A stretch of DNA of 64,000 nucleotides from Ambrosia x helenae (GCA_030844895.1 CM061223.1:14147994-14211993), one strand, 5' to 3'. Shown: positions 32,089 to 45,028, counted from the first letter of the stretch. Translations and numbers: made by a program. The notes: a model not told the origin generated them from the sequence alone.

Positions 32089-33187
32089 CTAGTAACGGAG
32101 CATGTATGTGCGATAACGGAACCAGTTGTAGTCAGGCAATAGCTTCACTGGCCGAGATGCTGCAATTGCTATGTCCTGCACAATGATTAAAAAACAACTT
32201 AAAAATACATTTATATAACTGAACTCGGAATCCATAAAGAAGTCACTTTGATTGACATGTAATGATATGTCATAAACAAGTTAGATGGGTTAACCCATTG
32301 AAACACTAACTTGTTTATGTGTTGAGTCATGTCATGTTAATCAGGGGTGAAGCTTGGTTCTCGAATCGGGGGAGACTCAATTTTTTTCGATCGGTAGTGA
32401 CAAATCGGCGGGGTCGAACTCAATTTACCTATGAAAATTACAAATTTCCAATACTCCGCCAAAAAAACAAGGGGGGCCAGGCCCACCCCTGCCCCTATAT
32501 ATCATTCGCCTCTGATGTTAATATCTTAGCAAACGGGATTCTACGCCCATACGTAATCAACTGCAGAAAAAATATAGAAAATAATAATAAATTTTACAAG
32601 TTAATCTTCCATTGTTCAGTTATATGAGATATTTGATGCTACATTGTTAAATAACTTTATGACATCGTGATTTATTATAAAATTGAGAATTTAGCCAAAG
32701 GCCCAAAACATCTTATATTTACATCGAGTCACCAAGTCTGATATGTTGGTAGATAAAGTATTACAAGGATCATATCTACTTTTAACTGTGTTTAAGTATA
32801 AAATGATCGTTTTACAAAAAAAAATGACAGTATTAAACTACAATACGATATTCTGTATCAGAGATACCTGTCGTCCAATGTCTTCAGTAGTAGTGTTGCT
32901 TCCATCTATGTGGAGAAGCAATGAAGATTTAAGCTGCAAACAGTTACAAACAGTTATTCAATAAAGTCCAATAGAAATACCGGTTCTAAACATCACCAAT
33001 GGTTATATATTATGGTGACTACTGACTGTGTTATTTGATGCCACATTATAGCAATCTCAAGTGAAGGCACGCAATAAGAAACCTTTACCAGATTTTGAGC
33101 ACCGATAACATCATTGTCATTGATTCGGTAACATAGTTTGCTTATTTCATGCATTATTGCAAAAGCCAGATCATCCAAACAATCCGG
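32089..33187 (-). pseudogene. captured mitochondrial processing peptidase beta fragment, four exons
   Basis: The 3' exons of a MPP-beta/cytochrome bc1 core-1 type gene with introns retained. Exon a (33187-33089): PDCLDDLAFAIMHEISKLCY then NDVIGAQN. Exon b (32933-32868): LKSSLLLHIDGSNTTTEDIG then RQ. Exon c (32560 to about 32515): LITYGRRIPFAKI. Exon d (32175-32089): DIAIAAS, LLPDYNWFRYRTYMLRY and stop. Acceptors read CAG or TAG and donors GT (CTGgtaaag, CAGgtatct). MPP beta is a matrix-facing metallopeptidase subunit that cleaves import presequences; its zinc motif HxxEH lies far upstream and is absent. Exon c is cut short, and the hAT MITE interrupts it. About a quarter of the gene, not functional. 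Confidence 0.85.
32342..32514. mobile_element. hAT MITE with perfect 8-bp target duplication
   Basis: CAGGGGTGAAGC at the left and TTCGCCTCTG at the right, 173 bases, flanked by ATGTTAAT on both sides (32334-32341 and 32515-32522). It lies within the captured exon c of the peptidase fragment, so it inserted after the capture or in the donor gene. Confidence 0.85.
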
Positions 33188-34474
33188 CTACAAAAAGAGC
33201 AAACAACATTAAGTTGGATAAAAGTGAATGACTTTAAGCAATGATTTTGAAAGATATGCAATCATCTAAGATTGTGTCTGATAAAAAAATGAGCTTAAAC
33301 TCACCTTAGCAACAGCATAGATTAGTCTTTTTCATTCATATGCATCTCAATTGTAATATCACTTACAATGTATCTTCAAGGAAACAATATAACTTCCTGG
33401 CACGACCATCCCTGTCGTGATCCACATTCGGCCTTTATTACTAACAGCTTCTGCCATTCCCAACTCCTCCTTCCAATGAGCCTTGAAACCACCTTTTTTA
33501 AACAAAAATAAATCCATTAAACATTGTAACAAAACACTCCTAAAGAAAATTTCATACAAGAAAAAAACGGTCAAAATTACCTAAACAGTAACTTGGGCAA
33601 ATCACCAAATGCATAGCAATGATCATTATTATCACTATTAAATGAAGATACCTTTGATTCAGTTGATCCACCAGCCCAATCTTCAATTTCCATGATTTTA
33701 CAAGCCCAACCTAACTATTTAAACTTTCAAGACACATTCCCTACCAATACCTTGGTAGCCTTCGAATAAAAACTACAAACCTTTGCACCCATTAAGTTCT
33801 TGTAGCGGCTGGCCGTCATGTTCCCCGGTCACTTGAAACCCTATGATGAAGAAGCAGAAAAGAAACCCGGTCACTTCCACTGAACAATCGAATCCATTTT
33901 TAATTGAGGGGATGCGGAGGAGGCAAGGGTAAGGATGGAACGTATATTATATTAGGGTTTGTAAATGGCTGAGGTTATATTGACTGTTATAAGGCTTCCA
34001 ATGTTTTATAAACACAAAGACTCATGGGTCTATCATGAAACGATGAGAAGATGAAGCATAAGAGTCACATTGATGGTGAGAGACTGAGAGTGAATGCCCT
34101 CAATTATCGCTCACATTCATGAGAATATGAGCAGATCAGTTTAGGAGCAATGTGGATTAAAGGGCATTAAGGGAAAAAATTTTATACTTTTAACTAAAAT
34201 GTGGATACAAATTTACTATTATACCCTTCTAAGTGTCTTAATGTTCCACAAAGTTCCAATTATACCCTCATTATGTAAGCATAAATTACTTGTGCATGTT
34301 GCTTCTTAAGTTGTACGGAATTGAAAATTACTATCCTAGCCGTCACTCTTCCTTTATAATGTACTAGCAGGAATGCCCGCGCGTTGCTGCGGGTGTATCT
34401 GTTTTGTTGTCTCGTAGTTGTTGTTGGGGCTTGTGGCGTCTGTATGGTGTTGTGGGTGATTCTTTACGGTGGCG

Positions 34475-34958
34475 AATGATTTTAAGGGCAATTTGAACCC
34501 GTAGTTTCAATGTATCCACAATAAAATCTTCTATTCTAGTAGATATTTGCATTAAGCATGTTAACCCTTGAAAAGATCGATATTGATTGTGTTCCAAATC
34601 AACCTAAACAAGACAAAAACAATAATATAAACCATATGTATAATACATATAAAAATAGTTGCAGCAACCAGTACAGCACAAAGTATCATGTACTATACAA
34701 TATTCGCTATACAACAAAGAATCCATGTCTTTACAGTATGAAGTATTGATCAAATAATCTAAAAAAAACTTTACATAATGTAAAATAAAATATTACCGCA
34801 AATTCATTAGCGTCACGCAATTTAGTAGCTAACTCCTTCAAACCTTTTACATCATGCACGAGCTTGAAAGATGTAATTTTAACTGGAGGCGGTTTTACAG
34901 GCTCTACATCACTTATCGTCTTATCAATAAAATCCGTGACTGAAAGTTTTTCCTGCAT
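34475..34958 (-). pseudogene. captured RRP6-like exosome exoribonuclease fragment
   Basis: Two exons on the minus strand. The first (34958-34797) reads PPPVKITSFKLVHDVKGLKE and LATKLRDANEFAV before a GT donor. The second (34603 to about 34475, after a TTTAG acceptor) reads EHNQYRSFQGLTCLMQISTR and IEDFIVDTLKLRV. This is the start of the DEDD exonuclease domain of RRP6/EXOSC10-like proteins. In family members the first catalytic D-x-E precedes HNQYRSF and is split here at the exon junction. Beyond TLKLRVQI the frame runs into the Helitron 3' end. RRP6-like proteins trim RNAs in the nucleus with the exosome; this piece is far too short to act. Confidence 0.85.
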
Positions 34959-35139
34959 AAAACATTAGAAGTATGTAAATCTTATTATTTTGTGGACGTA
35001 ACGGATTAAAAAAATGGAACTCGCACTTCATATCTCACATGAATACATGATATCTAAGGCAGGATTCTAGAAAATAAATAAATAAGTTGAAGGTAAATCA
35101 ACATTTTTTAAAATAATTTGTTGAAAAGAAAAAAAAAAC

Positions 35140-36713
35140 CACGCCCATGGATGTTCAACTTGATCAAGTGTCCACTTGGCTAAGAACGCAGCTGATGCAG
35201 CAATGAGGGAAGGCACGAATCTCAAAAAATCGTACTCAGTGAGCGTTAACTCTACTAAATAGTTTCCCAAATATTCTAGTTCAACAATCGAAGCCTGCAT
35301 ATAAAGTCGTTTTTACCCCTAGATTACTTCTTTTCTTAAGATAATCAGTTGTGTAACTGCAGAGATTATGAACAGCTTAATTGATCTCCTGAAAATAAGA
35401 TAATAAAATAAATATCATGTGTTAGACACTTGAGAGTTGTGATGCATAATCATGCAAGACGGAAAATGGAATTTTACCGAAGGAACTTAATTACAGTTGG
35501 AACATAAATATGAAAGCCCATTACATCAACAACTTCACGCTCCATGTCCAGCACCTGATAGTGATATGTAGACTTTAGTCAATATTCAATAACCTTTAGA
35601 TTTCCAAAACGGGTCAATATGGCTTGGTGGGTTCGGTAGCAGGTCAGACGAATTTAGGTCCAAACATGTAACTTTTAGTATGTGTTGTAACAAGTCTGGT
35701 CGGGTTGATCTTTGAGTGAACAAACAAATATACCTCTTTTCTGGTGTAGGTTCCATCTGTGATGAAACAGAAGTTTTCAACACGTGGGGCAATAATTTAT
35801 TCATACTTCCTTAAAAGGTCAATATTCAAATAAGCATACTATTAGATAGTATCACGATTTATGCAACTTGATTAAAATAAGGAAGAGAAAAAAAAACTTA
35901 CGAGGCAATGAGCATGCAGGTTATCCCAAGTAGTTGAAGCCTTTTGTTTTTCAATGCACCTTTTAGAGAGACACTGATCAATAAGAGTGACTGTTAGGTA
36001 AAGTGTTTCGGGTCCAGCTTATATTCTTCAAAAACCTAAACATCAGGAAAAAAAACAAAAGTTTTATAGTCAGTAACTTGTTGAAGATCGGAATATTTGC
36101 ACTAAGAACAAGAGATTTGCATGGTTCAGTTTGAAATATAAAAAATATTGGTTGTTTGACTGTGTTATCTAATCGTTTTTGAAAATGAATACTTTGATTC
36201 CATATTATGTTCAAGAGCTAACCTCAACAAGCCAGTCAATAAGAATAGCACACATTTCCTGTGTAATGTCCCACTGCACTGTTTTCATATAGTTAACTGA
36301 ATGCCTCCCCTTTAGCTAAAGAAAAATACGTACAAAGAATAAGTGGACATGAAAAATATATTTTTGCCATAAAGAAAGAGAACCTTTAAGATTTTTCTGT
36401 ACAAAAAAAAATGGATGTTAGCGCTCATTTAGTTAGATCATAATATGGTATTGATATATGTAGTTGCATTGATCTATGTAATACAAGAACAACCTAATTT
36501 TGGCTAGATTAGAGAAAACTAATACAAATGGTGAAAGTAAATGGCATTATGTAATTTTAGAAAAAAAATCGACTTGATTGTTATATTAACTGCTAAAAGT
36601 ACCTCTGCCGCGCGTAAATTGTTAAATATTTCAGCTGCATATAAACTGCACATTTGAGGATCCTTGTGCTTAGAATCAATGTCAAGAATGGCTTGCTCAT
36701 TTACAGCCTCCAC
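35140..36713 (-). pseudogene. captured A-type cyclin gene fragment, five exons
   Basis: Exons in order on the minus strand: 36713-36603, DIDSKHKDPQMCSLYAAEIF (just before the cyclin box); 36315-36223, GRHSVNYMKTVQWDITQEMC then AILIDWLVEV (cyclin box start, normally MRGILVDWLVEV); about 36030-35905, EEYKLDP then, one frame over, TLYLTVTLIDQCLSKRCIEK; 35554-35478, VLDMEREVVDVMGFHIYVPT; 35294-35140, LEYLGNYLVELTLTEYDFLR then PSLIAASAAFLAKWTLDQ (C-terminal cyclin fold). Boundaries have GT donors and AG acceptors. A-type cyclins activate CDKs in S/G2. A frameshift after KLDP, the M-R to M-C change before the cyclin-box motif, a missing exon and no C-terminal end make it a pseudogene. Confidence 0.85.
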
Positions 36714-36892
36714 TTTGTTAAAAATATGAATTTTCTCTGCACATTAATGACACGATTAACTTTACTTGCAAACATTGTCACAAGAGAAGTTACGCAATAT
36801 AAAAAGACATAGAGCAACTTCTATAACTGATTCGTATGACCAATCTGTGTCTTGGGCGGATTGGTGTAAATTTGAGTGTATGTAGTCGGTGT

Positions 36893-38027
36893 CTAGTGGG
36901 AATGCCCGCGCGTTGCCGCGGGTGTTTATTATAATTGTTTTTTTTTTTTGAAAAGTAAACTTCATTAATAAACACAATAACCGAGCAGCCCCGAATTTCT
37001 TATCTTGTTAGTTTTTTTCTTTGAAAAGAAGGGTAAGAGGCAAAACACGATATATGCTACACTTTAAATTTTGAGGAATGTGGGATGGGGTTGTGTTTGG
37101 CTAGAAACCATTAAATGTTCTACACAGAATATTGAAGAGGAATTATTTAAAAAAAAAAAAACTGCAACATATAATAACATGAATTTTCAATGCAAATCAG
37201 CAACATTCTTACAAAAATCTACCCATTCAAAACATTGATTAAATAATTCAAATAACGATAAATGAAACAAAAAGAACCTTATTTCTCTGCATCTTTCAGA
37301 TCTAATCCCCTTTAATAGACAACTGGATGATCGATTGAAAGGCTGGTTGGTCGCCAAGAACCTCTCAGCTCCCTCTGGTGGTGAATTCTAGCAAAACCCG
37401 CCTCCAGATTAGTGCGAGAGTTTCCAATAAATAAGATATAAACAATAAATAATCAAGCATTGATCAAGCATGTAATATAGATAAAAAAATATAATAAGAT
37501 ATAAACAATCAAGCAATACCTGAGGTTTTCAGTTCTAAACTCAAAACCCCCAAACTTCAAAACAACCTACTGCTTCAATTGGCAAATGACAGGGTTGTCT
37601 TATTCCCTGAATAAATGAAAAATGAATCGAGCAATACCTGAGGTTTTCAATCACTTCAATTGCACTCCTATCAAAGAGACGAGTGTTTATGTTTGATGGT
37701 TTGTTTAAAAAGTTTTAAAAGAAAAGGAGAAGATGAAAGATCATTTTGAAATCAATTGCCCCATTAATTAACTGCATGAAACTGAAATGGTTTAGAAGGT
37801 GAAGGGGATAAGGGTAGCAAGGGAATGAAAATTGAAGTTTTAACTAAAAATCAAGGATGAAATTACATTCCTATCCTTCCAAGTGTCTTAATTGTACAAA
37901 ATGTTCCAATTATACCCTTATTATCTAAGCTTGATTCACTTGTACATATTGCTATAATAGTTTGATGGTATACAAAATTACTATTTTAGTCATCACTCCT
38001 CCTTAATAAGATAATATAGATTATAGA
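36893..38027 (-). mobile_element. minimal Helitron segment sharing the 5' end of Helitron 2
   Basis: Runs from the 5' TC at 38027 to the internal CTAG at 36893. Contains the conserved 5' block, two copies of AATACCTGAGGTTTTCA (about 37516 and 37634) and no recognised gene. The open stretch near 37300-37400 (minus) is not identified. Confidence 0.5.
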
Positions 38028-38075
38028 TAATTAGTTTATTATCACGGAGTTTTTATTTCAATTAGAAATCTAGTA

Positions 38076-38308
38076 CTTCCTCCGTCCCATTTTAAATATC
38101 CATTTTTTTTACCTTTTGTTGTCCTAAATTAAATGTTCATTTCTAATTAATTTTTAATTTTGCCCATAAAAGACAAAAGACAGTTAAAGATTTGAAATAA
38201 TAACTTGAGGATATTATTGTCATTTTACAACTCAAAGAATATACAATCAAAAAATTTCTTAATCTGTGTGTTTGTGGGCCCATGACATCTAAAATGGGAC
38301 GGATGGAG
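38076..38308. mobile_element. Stowaway MITE
   Basis: Ends CTTCCTCCGTCCCATTTTA and, inverted, CTCCATCCGTCCCATTTTA, with TA on both sides (38074-38075, 38309-38310). The CTCCCTCCGTCCCA-type end and TA target are diagnostic of Stowaway (Tc1/mariner-mobilised). 233 bases, non-coding. Confidence 0.9.
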
Positions 38309-39142
38309 TATATGATTATGTTTCCTAGTTTAATATCCATAACCAAAAGTGGTTGGGGTCAAATCGTTCAACACATTATGGTGTATCTATTTTTTAAAAT
38401 CTAAGAATCTACTGTTCAAAATAATAATAACAAAGGAATGGAAGTAAGGTGCGGCAAACAGGTTTGAGGCTAAATAGTTAACTAATTACGCGTTTGGTCG
38501 TATTTTGGTTTTGGTCATAAGCTTTAAAATTAACATATGGTCTCAATGTTTATGTCCATTTACGCTAGTTAGTGTTTGTGTATACCATTAACGAATGAAC
38601 ATGCACAAGAAAACCATGTTTGTTTAAATGTTCGATTGTTTGTTTTGTTAAAGCTACACAAACAAACACGAACATGCCCCGCTCGTGTTCATTTACATGC
38701 CTAGTCTAGTCAACGATGGTGAGTCATATAACATAGTAGTATTGATGACAAGAGACACTCAAGTGTTGCCATAGACAGAGCCTAAATTAATTCATATATT
38801 GATATAAAATTGATGTAATTTAAAGAACTAACGTATGCCTGAAGGGTTGAGACAAATATATCTGTCAAGAAACTGGTATCTCAAAGATTAATCGGTAAAA
38901 ATTTATTAAAACAACAGAAAACGACTACAAAGAGTACAAACCGAAAGAACAATAACCTTATAGAACTCTCACCAGATTATTTCCTAGATAACTTTACAAC
39001 AATCATCTCAAAATCTAACTGGAAATCTAAACTATAGATCTAAAATATCAACTGATATCAAACCCTAGATCCTAGATGAAAACGTTGTTTTAGAGAGAAC
39101 TATGTGAGAGAGAAAAAAAAATATCTCGTCTGATAAAAAAAA
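38309..39142. other. intergenic DNA, possibly part of an old copia-like LTR
   Basis: No gene. On the minus strand about 38860-39110 reads like a leader or LTR 3' region (CTAGGGTTTGATATCAGTTG, then T-rich with AATAAATTTTTACC). The sequence continues beyond the MULE-like insertion at 40399. Identification is weak. Confidence 0.25.
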
Positions 39143-40389
<1,247 letters not shown>

Positions 40390-40398
40390 TAAAAAAAA

Positions 40399-42120
40399 TG
40401 ATTCTTGAAGCATCTGAATGTATCATGTAACTAGAGCTCAAGACCACCAACTCAAGTGTTGTAATGGGCCCAAACCAAGGCTTCTTTCCTGCCAGCCCAA
40501 ATTCCACTTCAATCTACAGCAGCAGCCCAATGGTCCACTGCACCAGCCCAAATGCCTCTAAAACCCATTAGCCAATATTTTCCTACAAAACAAACAATAC
40601 TTATGCAAAACAATAAGTATCAAATAATAACAAAGGTAATAAAATTGAACTAAGATTTTATAATTCTTTGTTAAGTCTGCTTCATACAGTCCAATAGAAA
40701 TATCACACAACAACATATTGTTCGGACCTGCAAGAAAATACTTGAGCAACATATTCTAATACATTGTAAAATATATCACCATATCAAGTAATAAAATTGA
40801 ATTTGAAGAACTATTATTTTCAACAATATTGACGGACAAACCACGATCACATAAAAGCGAAAAACAAACCCTAGAACAAACTAAGACCTCACCACCACAA
40901 ATCTATGTAGTAGTGATTTAAATATATAGTTTTATGATTTATTAGGTGTTTGCAAGACATGTGTTGGTCTCTCACACCGCCCACTTGCAACCTTGTACAT
41001 TATCCAGCATGCCTGTCTTCGACTTTGGCTAACGTTCTTGAGCTTAGGTTTGCATTTAATTGGCCGACGAGTGTTTAGTAAAACATTCATTGGAATTCTC
41101 TCTTGATGGACAAAAGGTTCTAAAGTTAGCGAAACTCTTAAAATCAAAATTAGAGCTCCGGGTGATGAAATTGGGACCCTAGAGTTGGGGCAAACTACGT
41201 GTTGAGACCTTGATCCTATTGCGGTTTGCCACATTATCCAACCAGTTAGATGATTTTTCCATTATTCATGGGCAGTAACCTCAATGGTAACGAAAGTGAA
41301 GTGCGCTTATTAAGTTGTGGCAAGAAATTGACTTTGTCTAGTTTGTTCAAATGTGAGTTTCTTTCTTGCATCACATTCGTATCATATACTTGGTGAAATA
41401 CGCTGAGTTGGTTGACATACAGTCTAACAATCACTTATGCGTACTTGGTCAGTTCGCAAAGCTTAAGCTATGACAAGCTACAATTGTAGTACAACGATTA
41501 TCACCAAGATATTACATACAAATTTCATTTTCCTATATATTCTAATTAAGGTGTGACTGAACATTCTCCCAGACTTCTGTGATGACAGTTTACATTACAA
41601 TATAATGATACATAATACTTAGAAACAGTATGAGCATAAGCAAATGAGGTGATATTAGCTTTGTCTTTGACTGTAGGTTGAAAGGTCTCAAGAATCCTCG
41701 CGTGTTGGTTTTTCTTTGCTCATTTGACCTTCTCATGTTGATCTCTGATAAGTGATCTCTATCGTTGATTCGTTGGCAATGAAAAGTTATAGGGTAACTG
41801 TACAGAAGGGGTACAAATTTATACAATAAAGATGTGACTTTTCATGAACATTCAAAACATTACATGTCTCCTTACAACTTCGCGATTATTAAAGGCGCAA
41901 AGTTGCATTCTTTTTTATTTACGAGAAATAATTGAATTTAGTATTTAAAGTGGAAGTCAAGATTTAAGATTTAGCGCTTCATAGTGTATTTGTCTCGCGC
42001 TTAAGAGTGGTAAATAACTTTAGGAAAAGAAATCCAGCATAAAGAAAGAAAAACAGAATGGATAGGCAGAAAACTAAAGGATCGAAAGATCATGTATTAT
42101 AGGAGATATACATTTTGTTC
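40399..42120. other. intergenic DNA
   Basis: No recognisable gene or transposon end. Short open frames at 40932-41234 and 41246-41434 (minus) match nothing I know. Confidence 0.3.
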
Positions 42121-42480
42121 ACAATCAGTATCATCATACATTTCTTGATCTGACATTCGTTCTCATGTCTTATTCTCTTCGAAAACCACATCTATGCTTA
42201 TCACGATCTTCATGGTTTGTGGACACCTATTAAGCACATAAGCGGTCCAAACAATAGCCTCTGCCCAGAATACCTTAAGCATCTTCTTTGCAGCCAAAAA
42301 TGTCACCACCATATTCATAACAAGTATCTTTTTGCGCTCAGCCACGCCAATCTGTTGTGGTGTGAATTGTGAAAGCATCCGTCAATTGCCTCTGAATACC
42401 TTTTTCTCTGCAACACTTATTGAAAGCATCTGATGTAAACTCACCACCGCAATCTGTTTGAAAACCTTTAGACTGACCTT
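42121..42480 (-). pseudogene. Ty1/copia integrase fragment, array unit A
   Basis: On the minus strand, in pieces: TDCGGEF-like residues with NKCCREKGIQRQLTDAF, then TPQQIGVAERK and KVFWAEAIVWTAYVLNRCPQ. These are the second half of the copia integrase core, containing the second catalytic Asp (in D-C-G-G-E-F) and the Glu (in G-V-A-E-R-K). The frame shifts between the two blocks. It ends in unrelated sequence without a pol continuation. Shorter versions of the same fragment sit next to the F-box copies at 44716 and 48980, so it was joined to the gene before the unit multiplied. Confidence 0.75.
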
Positions 42481-42540
42481 AGCAGTAACCGGACAATGAT
42501 TTCTTCATGCTGCAGCCAAATGATCAAATCACTATAAACG

Positions 42541-42715
42541 GATCCGCGATGGTGTTGCCTCCAAACCAATATGAACCTTAACATCTGGAGAGCTGCGACT
42601 GAAATAATTCGTAACACCAGTAAACGCAGCCATGGATGGAGGCAGCTGGCGTGAAACCAGCGTCAAACTTTGCAGACTAGTGAAAGGGCAATTCTCTTTC
42701 ACGCAAATAGAAATA
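42541..42715 (-). pseudogene. F-box/LRR gene 3' remnant, array unit A
   Basis: Matches the last 55-60 codons of the intact gene at 49163-50314 (PFTSLQSLTLVSRQLPPSMA region and VKVHIGLEATPSRIRL). It then breaks off at 42715, where the other copies continue with CAGTTCTGGGAAC. The rest of the gene is absent. Confidence 0.8.
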
Positions 42716-42779
42716 TGACTTTAAAATGCCTTGAGATCAGTATACCATCTACAATATATGTATTTGTAAAATGTGGATA

Positions 42780-44690
42780 AAATGAAAAGTTTTAAACTTG
42801 CTGCAGCTTGTGAAAGGCTTTTGGAAATATTACATTCAAAGCCTCATATTAATATCTATTGACAGATTGATCAAGCAAATAGACATCAACCTTGCAAAAG
42901 TTATAGCAGAGGATTGAATATATGACGACTGTATAAAAAGTGTTTTGTCCAACAAATTTCCATTCTCCCTTTTATGCATATTTGATGTTCTGAACTACTT
43001 GTTTCCACATCATAGCCAATTGGATGAGTAAAGTCACATAAATCAATTAGTAAAAGACATGAAGATGTTGCTGTTGTGTCAGTTAGGTTATACAGAATAG
43101 AATAGTGTAGCAAATCATATGAGTGGTTGTATAATATGATTCGAATAGGTTTCACCGCAAAATAAACAAATATCTTACCAAAACAAACTATCAATTATTA
43201 AAGAGTATATGTACCTTCATGATTATATCTCTTCTGCAAGAGTTTACTGCATCGCTAGTCAATGTTGACGAACTGCGAAAGTAATTCACTACCACCTTAG
43301 CAAGTTCCCTAAACTTTCAAATTCCATGACTCAAAAAGTTCATCCCTGAATGAAGTGGATGCCTGTTTCAATTAGCTAATAGCAAATTTGACTATTCAAA
43401 CACATGAATTCATAAATAGAGATTCTTCCCTCACAATAAAAACACTAGAAAAATAATTTTAAATTTCAAATGGTGCATATCTAGAGGGATATTGGTTTAA
43501 CACTTCATTATATCAAAGCCCGAACATAATTAGATGTATCCCCATGACCCCGCCAAATATCAACTATGGCGTCTTTTTTGAACGTCCAACAAAGCCCCGC
43601 CACCCAGGTATGCCCATAGGCAAAGCCGCAAAGGCCACCCACGCCCCTGATCGCGGACAGCGCTGGTAGCCCGGCCCACTGTGGTAAAACCTCTGGCTCG
43701 CGAATGACTTTTGTCACGAACGAGACTCCAACCTACGACCTCCCCTAGAGAAAGACATCTGGATACCGCTAGTGCAATGCCCCTTTGGTATCAATCCTGG
43801 CGTCTTGAGCAAGCAATAGACTCGTCTCACAGCAGCTGTCAAAACCAGACACGATCACTACCATCCATTGACTCATACGTCACTACTCAACGACTTGTCA
43901 TGACATGGGGATCATGGTCGACTTCTTCCAGAATCTCAACATCACAGGCACCAGCACTGCATTTCTCAATGTAACTTTCTGAATACAATTCCACATATCG
44001 CTACCACCTGCCTCCAGTGGCGGACATCCGAAAATTATCCGGAGTTTATCCATAATCAGTCCTTGTTCCACCCTCAAATATTTGGATTTCTTACACTCTC
44101 ATCCTATTAAACATTGATACACCAACCTCCACGAATCGCGAAAAACCTTTTAACTTCAGTTTATAAAGATAGATGACATGGACATCAATAATCAATATGA
44201 TAGAGATGGGTGCCTTTGTGGTACATCAATAATCCAATATGATAGAGGATAGAAGCAATCTGAAATCATGGTATTATTTAAAGGAGAACAAAAATCCAAA
44301 TCAAAGGTGGCAACAATGTGTATAGTTTGTTTGGAATCATCATACAAGCAAGGCAGCGCCGGCACTGAAGCGAGACGCGTTGGCGGTGTAATGTGAATGT
44401 CTAAGTATGTTTCCGAGTTTCAACAGCTGGTTTGATCATATAATCAAAAGTCATATATGCCACACACAATTAATCAAACAATTTGCAAGAATAATAAATA
44501 TGAAACAAACAACCTAAGGATGAATATGAAAATATGAATTTCAGAGTTACATAACAATGGCTCTATCATAACATAATTGTGTGTTTTCATTGTAAGGTAA
44601 CAACTAACAATCTATTTTATAAAACATAAAAGGCTAAAAAAACAAGATAAAGAGATATGGATCAAGCAAACAGCCCAAACAAGATTGTTA
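42780..44690. repeat. tandem unit spacer, copy 1
   Basis: Collinear with 46915-48970 at high similarity and, more weakly, with 51115-54440. Contains conserved blocks such as ATTGACAGATTGATCAAGCA-type sequence (42857) and AAGCAAGGCAGCGCCGGCAC (44347). It lacks the SINE present in copy 2 at 48128-48256. A GC-richer stretch at about 43515-43790 has a B-box-like GGTTGGAGTCTCG on the minus strand and may be an old SINE. Confidence 0.8.
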
Positions 44691-44715
44691 GTTTAATGCT
44701 ACTCCACTTCTCTTG

Positions 44716-44990
44716 TGGTATAAGCGGTCCAAACAATAGCCTCTGCCCAGAATACCTTAAGCATCTTCTTTGCAGCCAAAAATGTCAACACCATATTCAT
44801 AACAGGTATCTTTTTGCGCTCAGCCCAACCAATCTGTCATGGTGTGAAAGCATCCGTCAATTGCCTCTTAATACATTTTTCTCTGCAACTATTATTGAAA
44901 GCATCTGATGTAAACTCACCACGGCAATCTGTTTGAAAACCTTTAATTACCTTTCGGGTTTCCTTTAGACTGACCGTAGCAGTAACCGGA
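44716..44990 (-). pseudogene. Ty1/copia integrase fragment, array unit B
   Basis: Same fragment as unit A with a shorter 3' part but a longer 5' edge (codes for GFQTDCGG-type residues after KETRK). Frames are broken. Confidence 0.7.
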
Positions 44991-45028
44991 CAATGATTTC
45001 TTCATGCTGCAGCCAAATGATCAAATCA

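Larger units (their letters stand above)
30972..34362 (-). mobile_element. Helitron 1, carrying a mitochondrial processing peptidase fragment
   Basis: 3' end on the minus strand: a GC hairpin (CCCGCAGCAACGCGCGGG) then CATTCCCACTAG and a host T (boundary 30972). The 5' region near 34362 contains blocks that recur at the other 5' end (38027): AAGAGTGACGG versus GGAGTGATGAC, GGGTATAATTGGAAC and ATTAAGACACTT. The very first 5' bases appear replaced by the adjoining Helitron 2 end. No Rep/helicase. Carries exons of a peptidase gene in sense orientation (32089-33187) and a hAT MITE (32342-32514). The open frame at 31239-31478 is unrecognised. Confidence 0.7.
34364..38027 (-). mobile_element. Helitron 2 or Helitron chain with two 3' ends
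   Basis: 5' end TCTATAATCTATATTATC at 38027, preceded by A on the minus strand. Two 3' ends lie on the same strand: an internal one at 36893 (CCCGCGGCAACGCGCGGG hairpin, CATTCCCACTAG, followed by A and not T) and a terminal one at 34364 (hairpin, CATTCCTGCTAG, followed by T). Between them are an A-type cyclin fragment and an RRP6-like fragment, both in sense orientation. This is what terminator read-through during rolling-circle transposition would give; a nested small Helitron (36893-38027) is the alternative. It abuts Helitron 1 directly. Confidence 0.65.

Noticed and set aside
40932..41234. 100-residue minus-strand open frame as a gene
   Set aside because: No recognisable motif, no start context or splice signals supporting it, and no homologous copy in the window.
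43711..43974. Plus-strand open frame repeated at 47900-48103
   Set aside because: Lies in duplicated spacer, not conserved in frame between the copies beyond what the duplication explains, and no domain.
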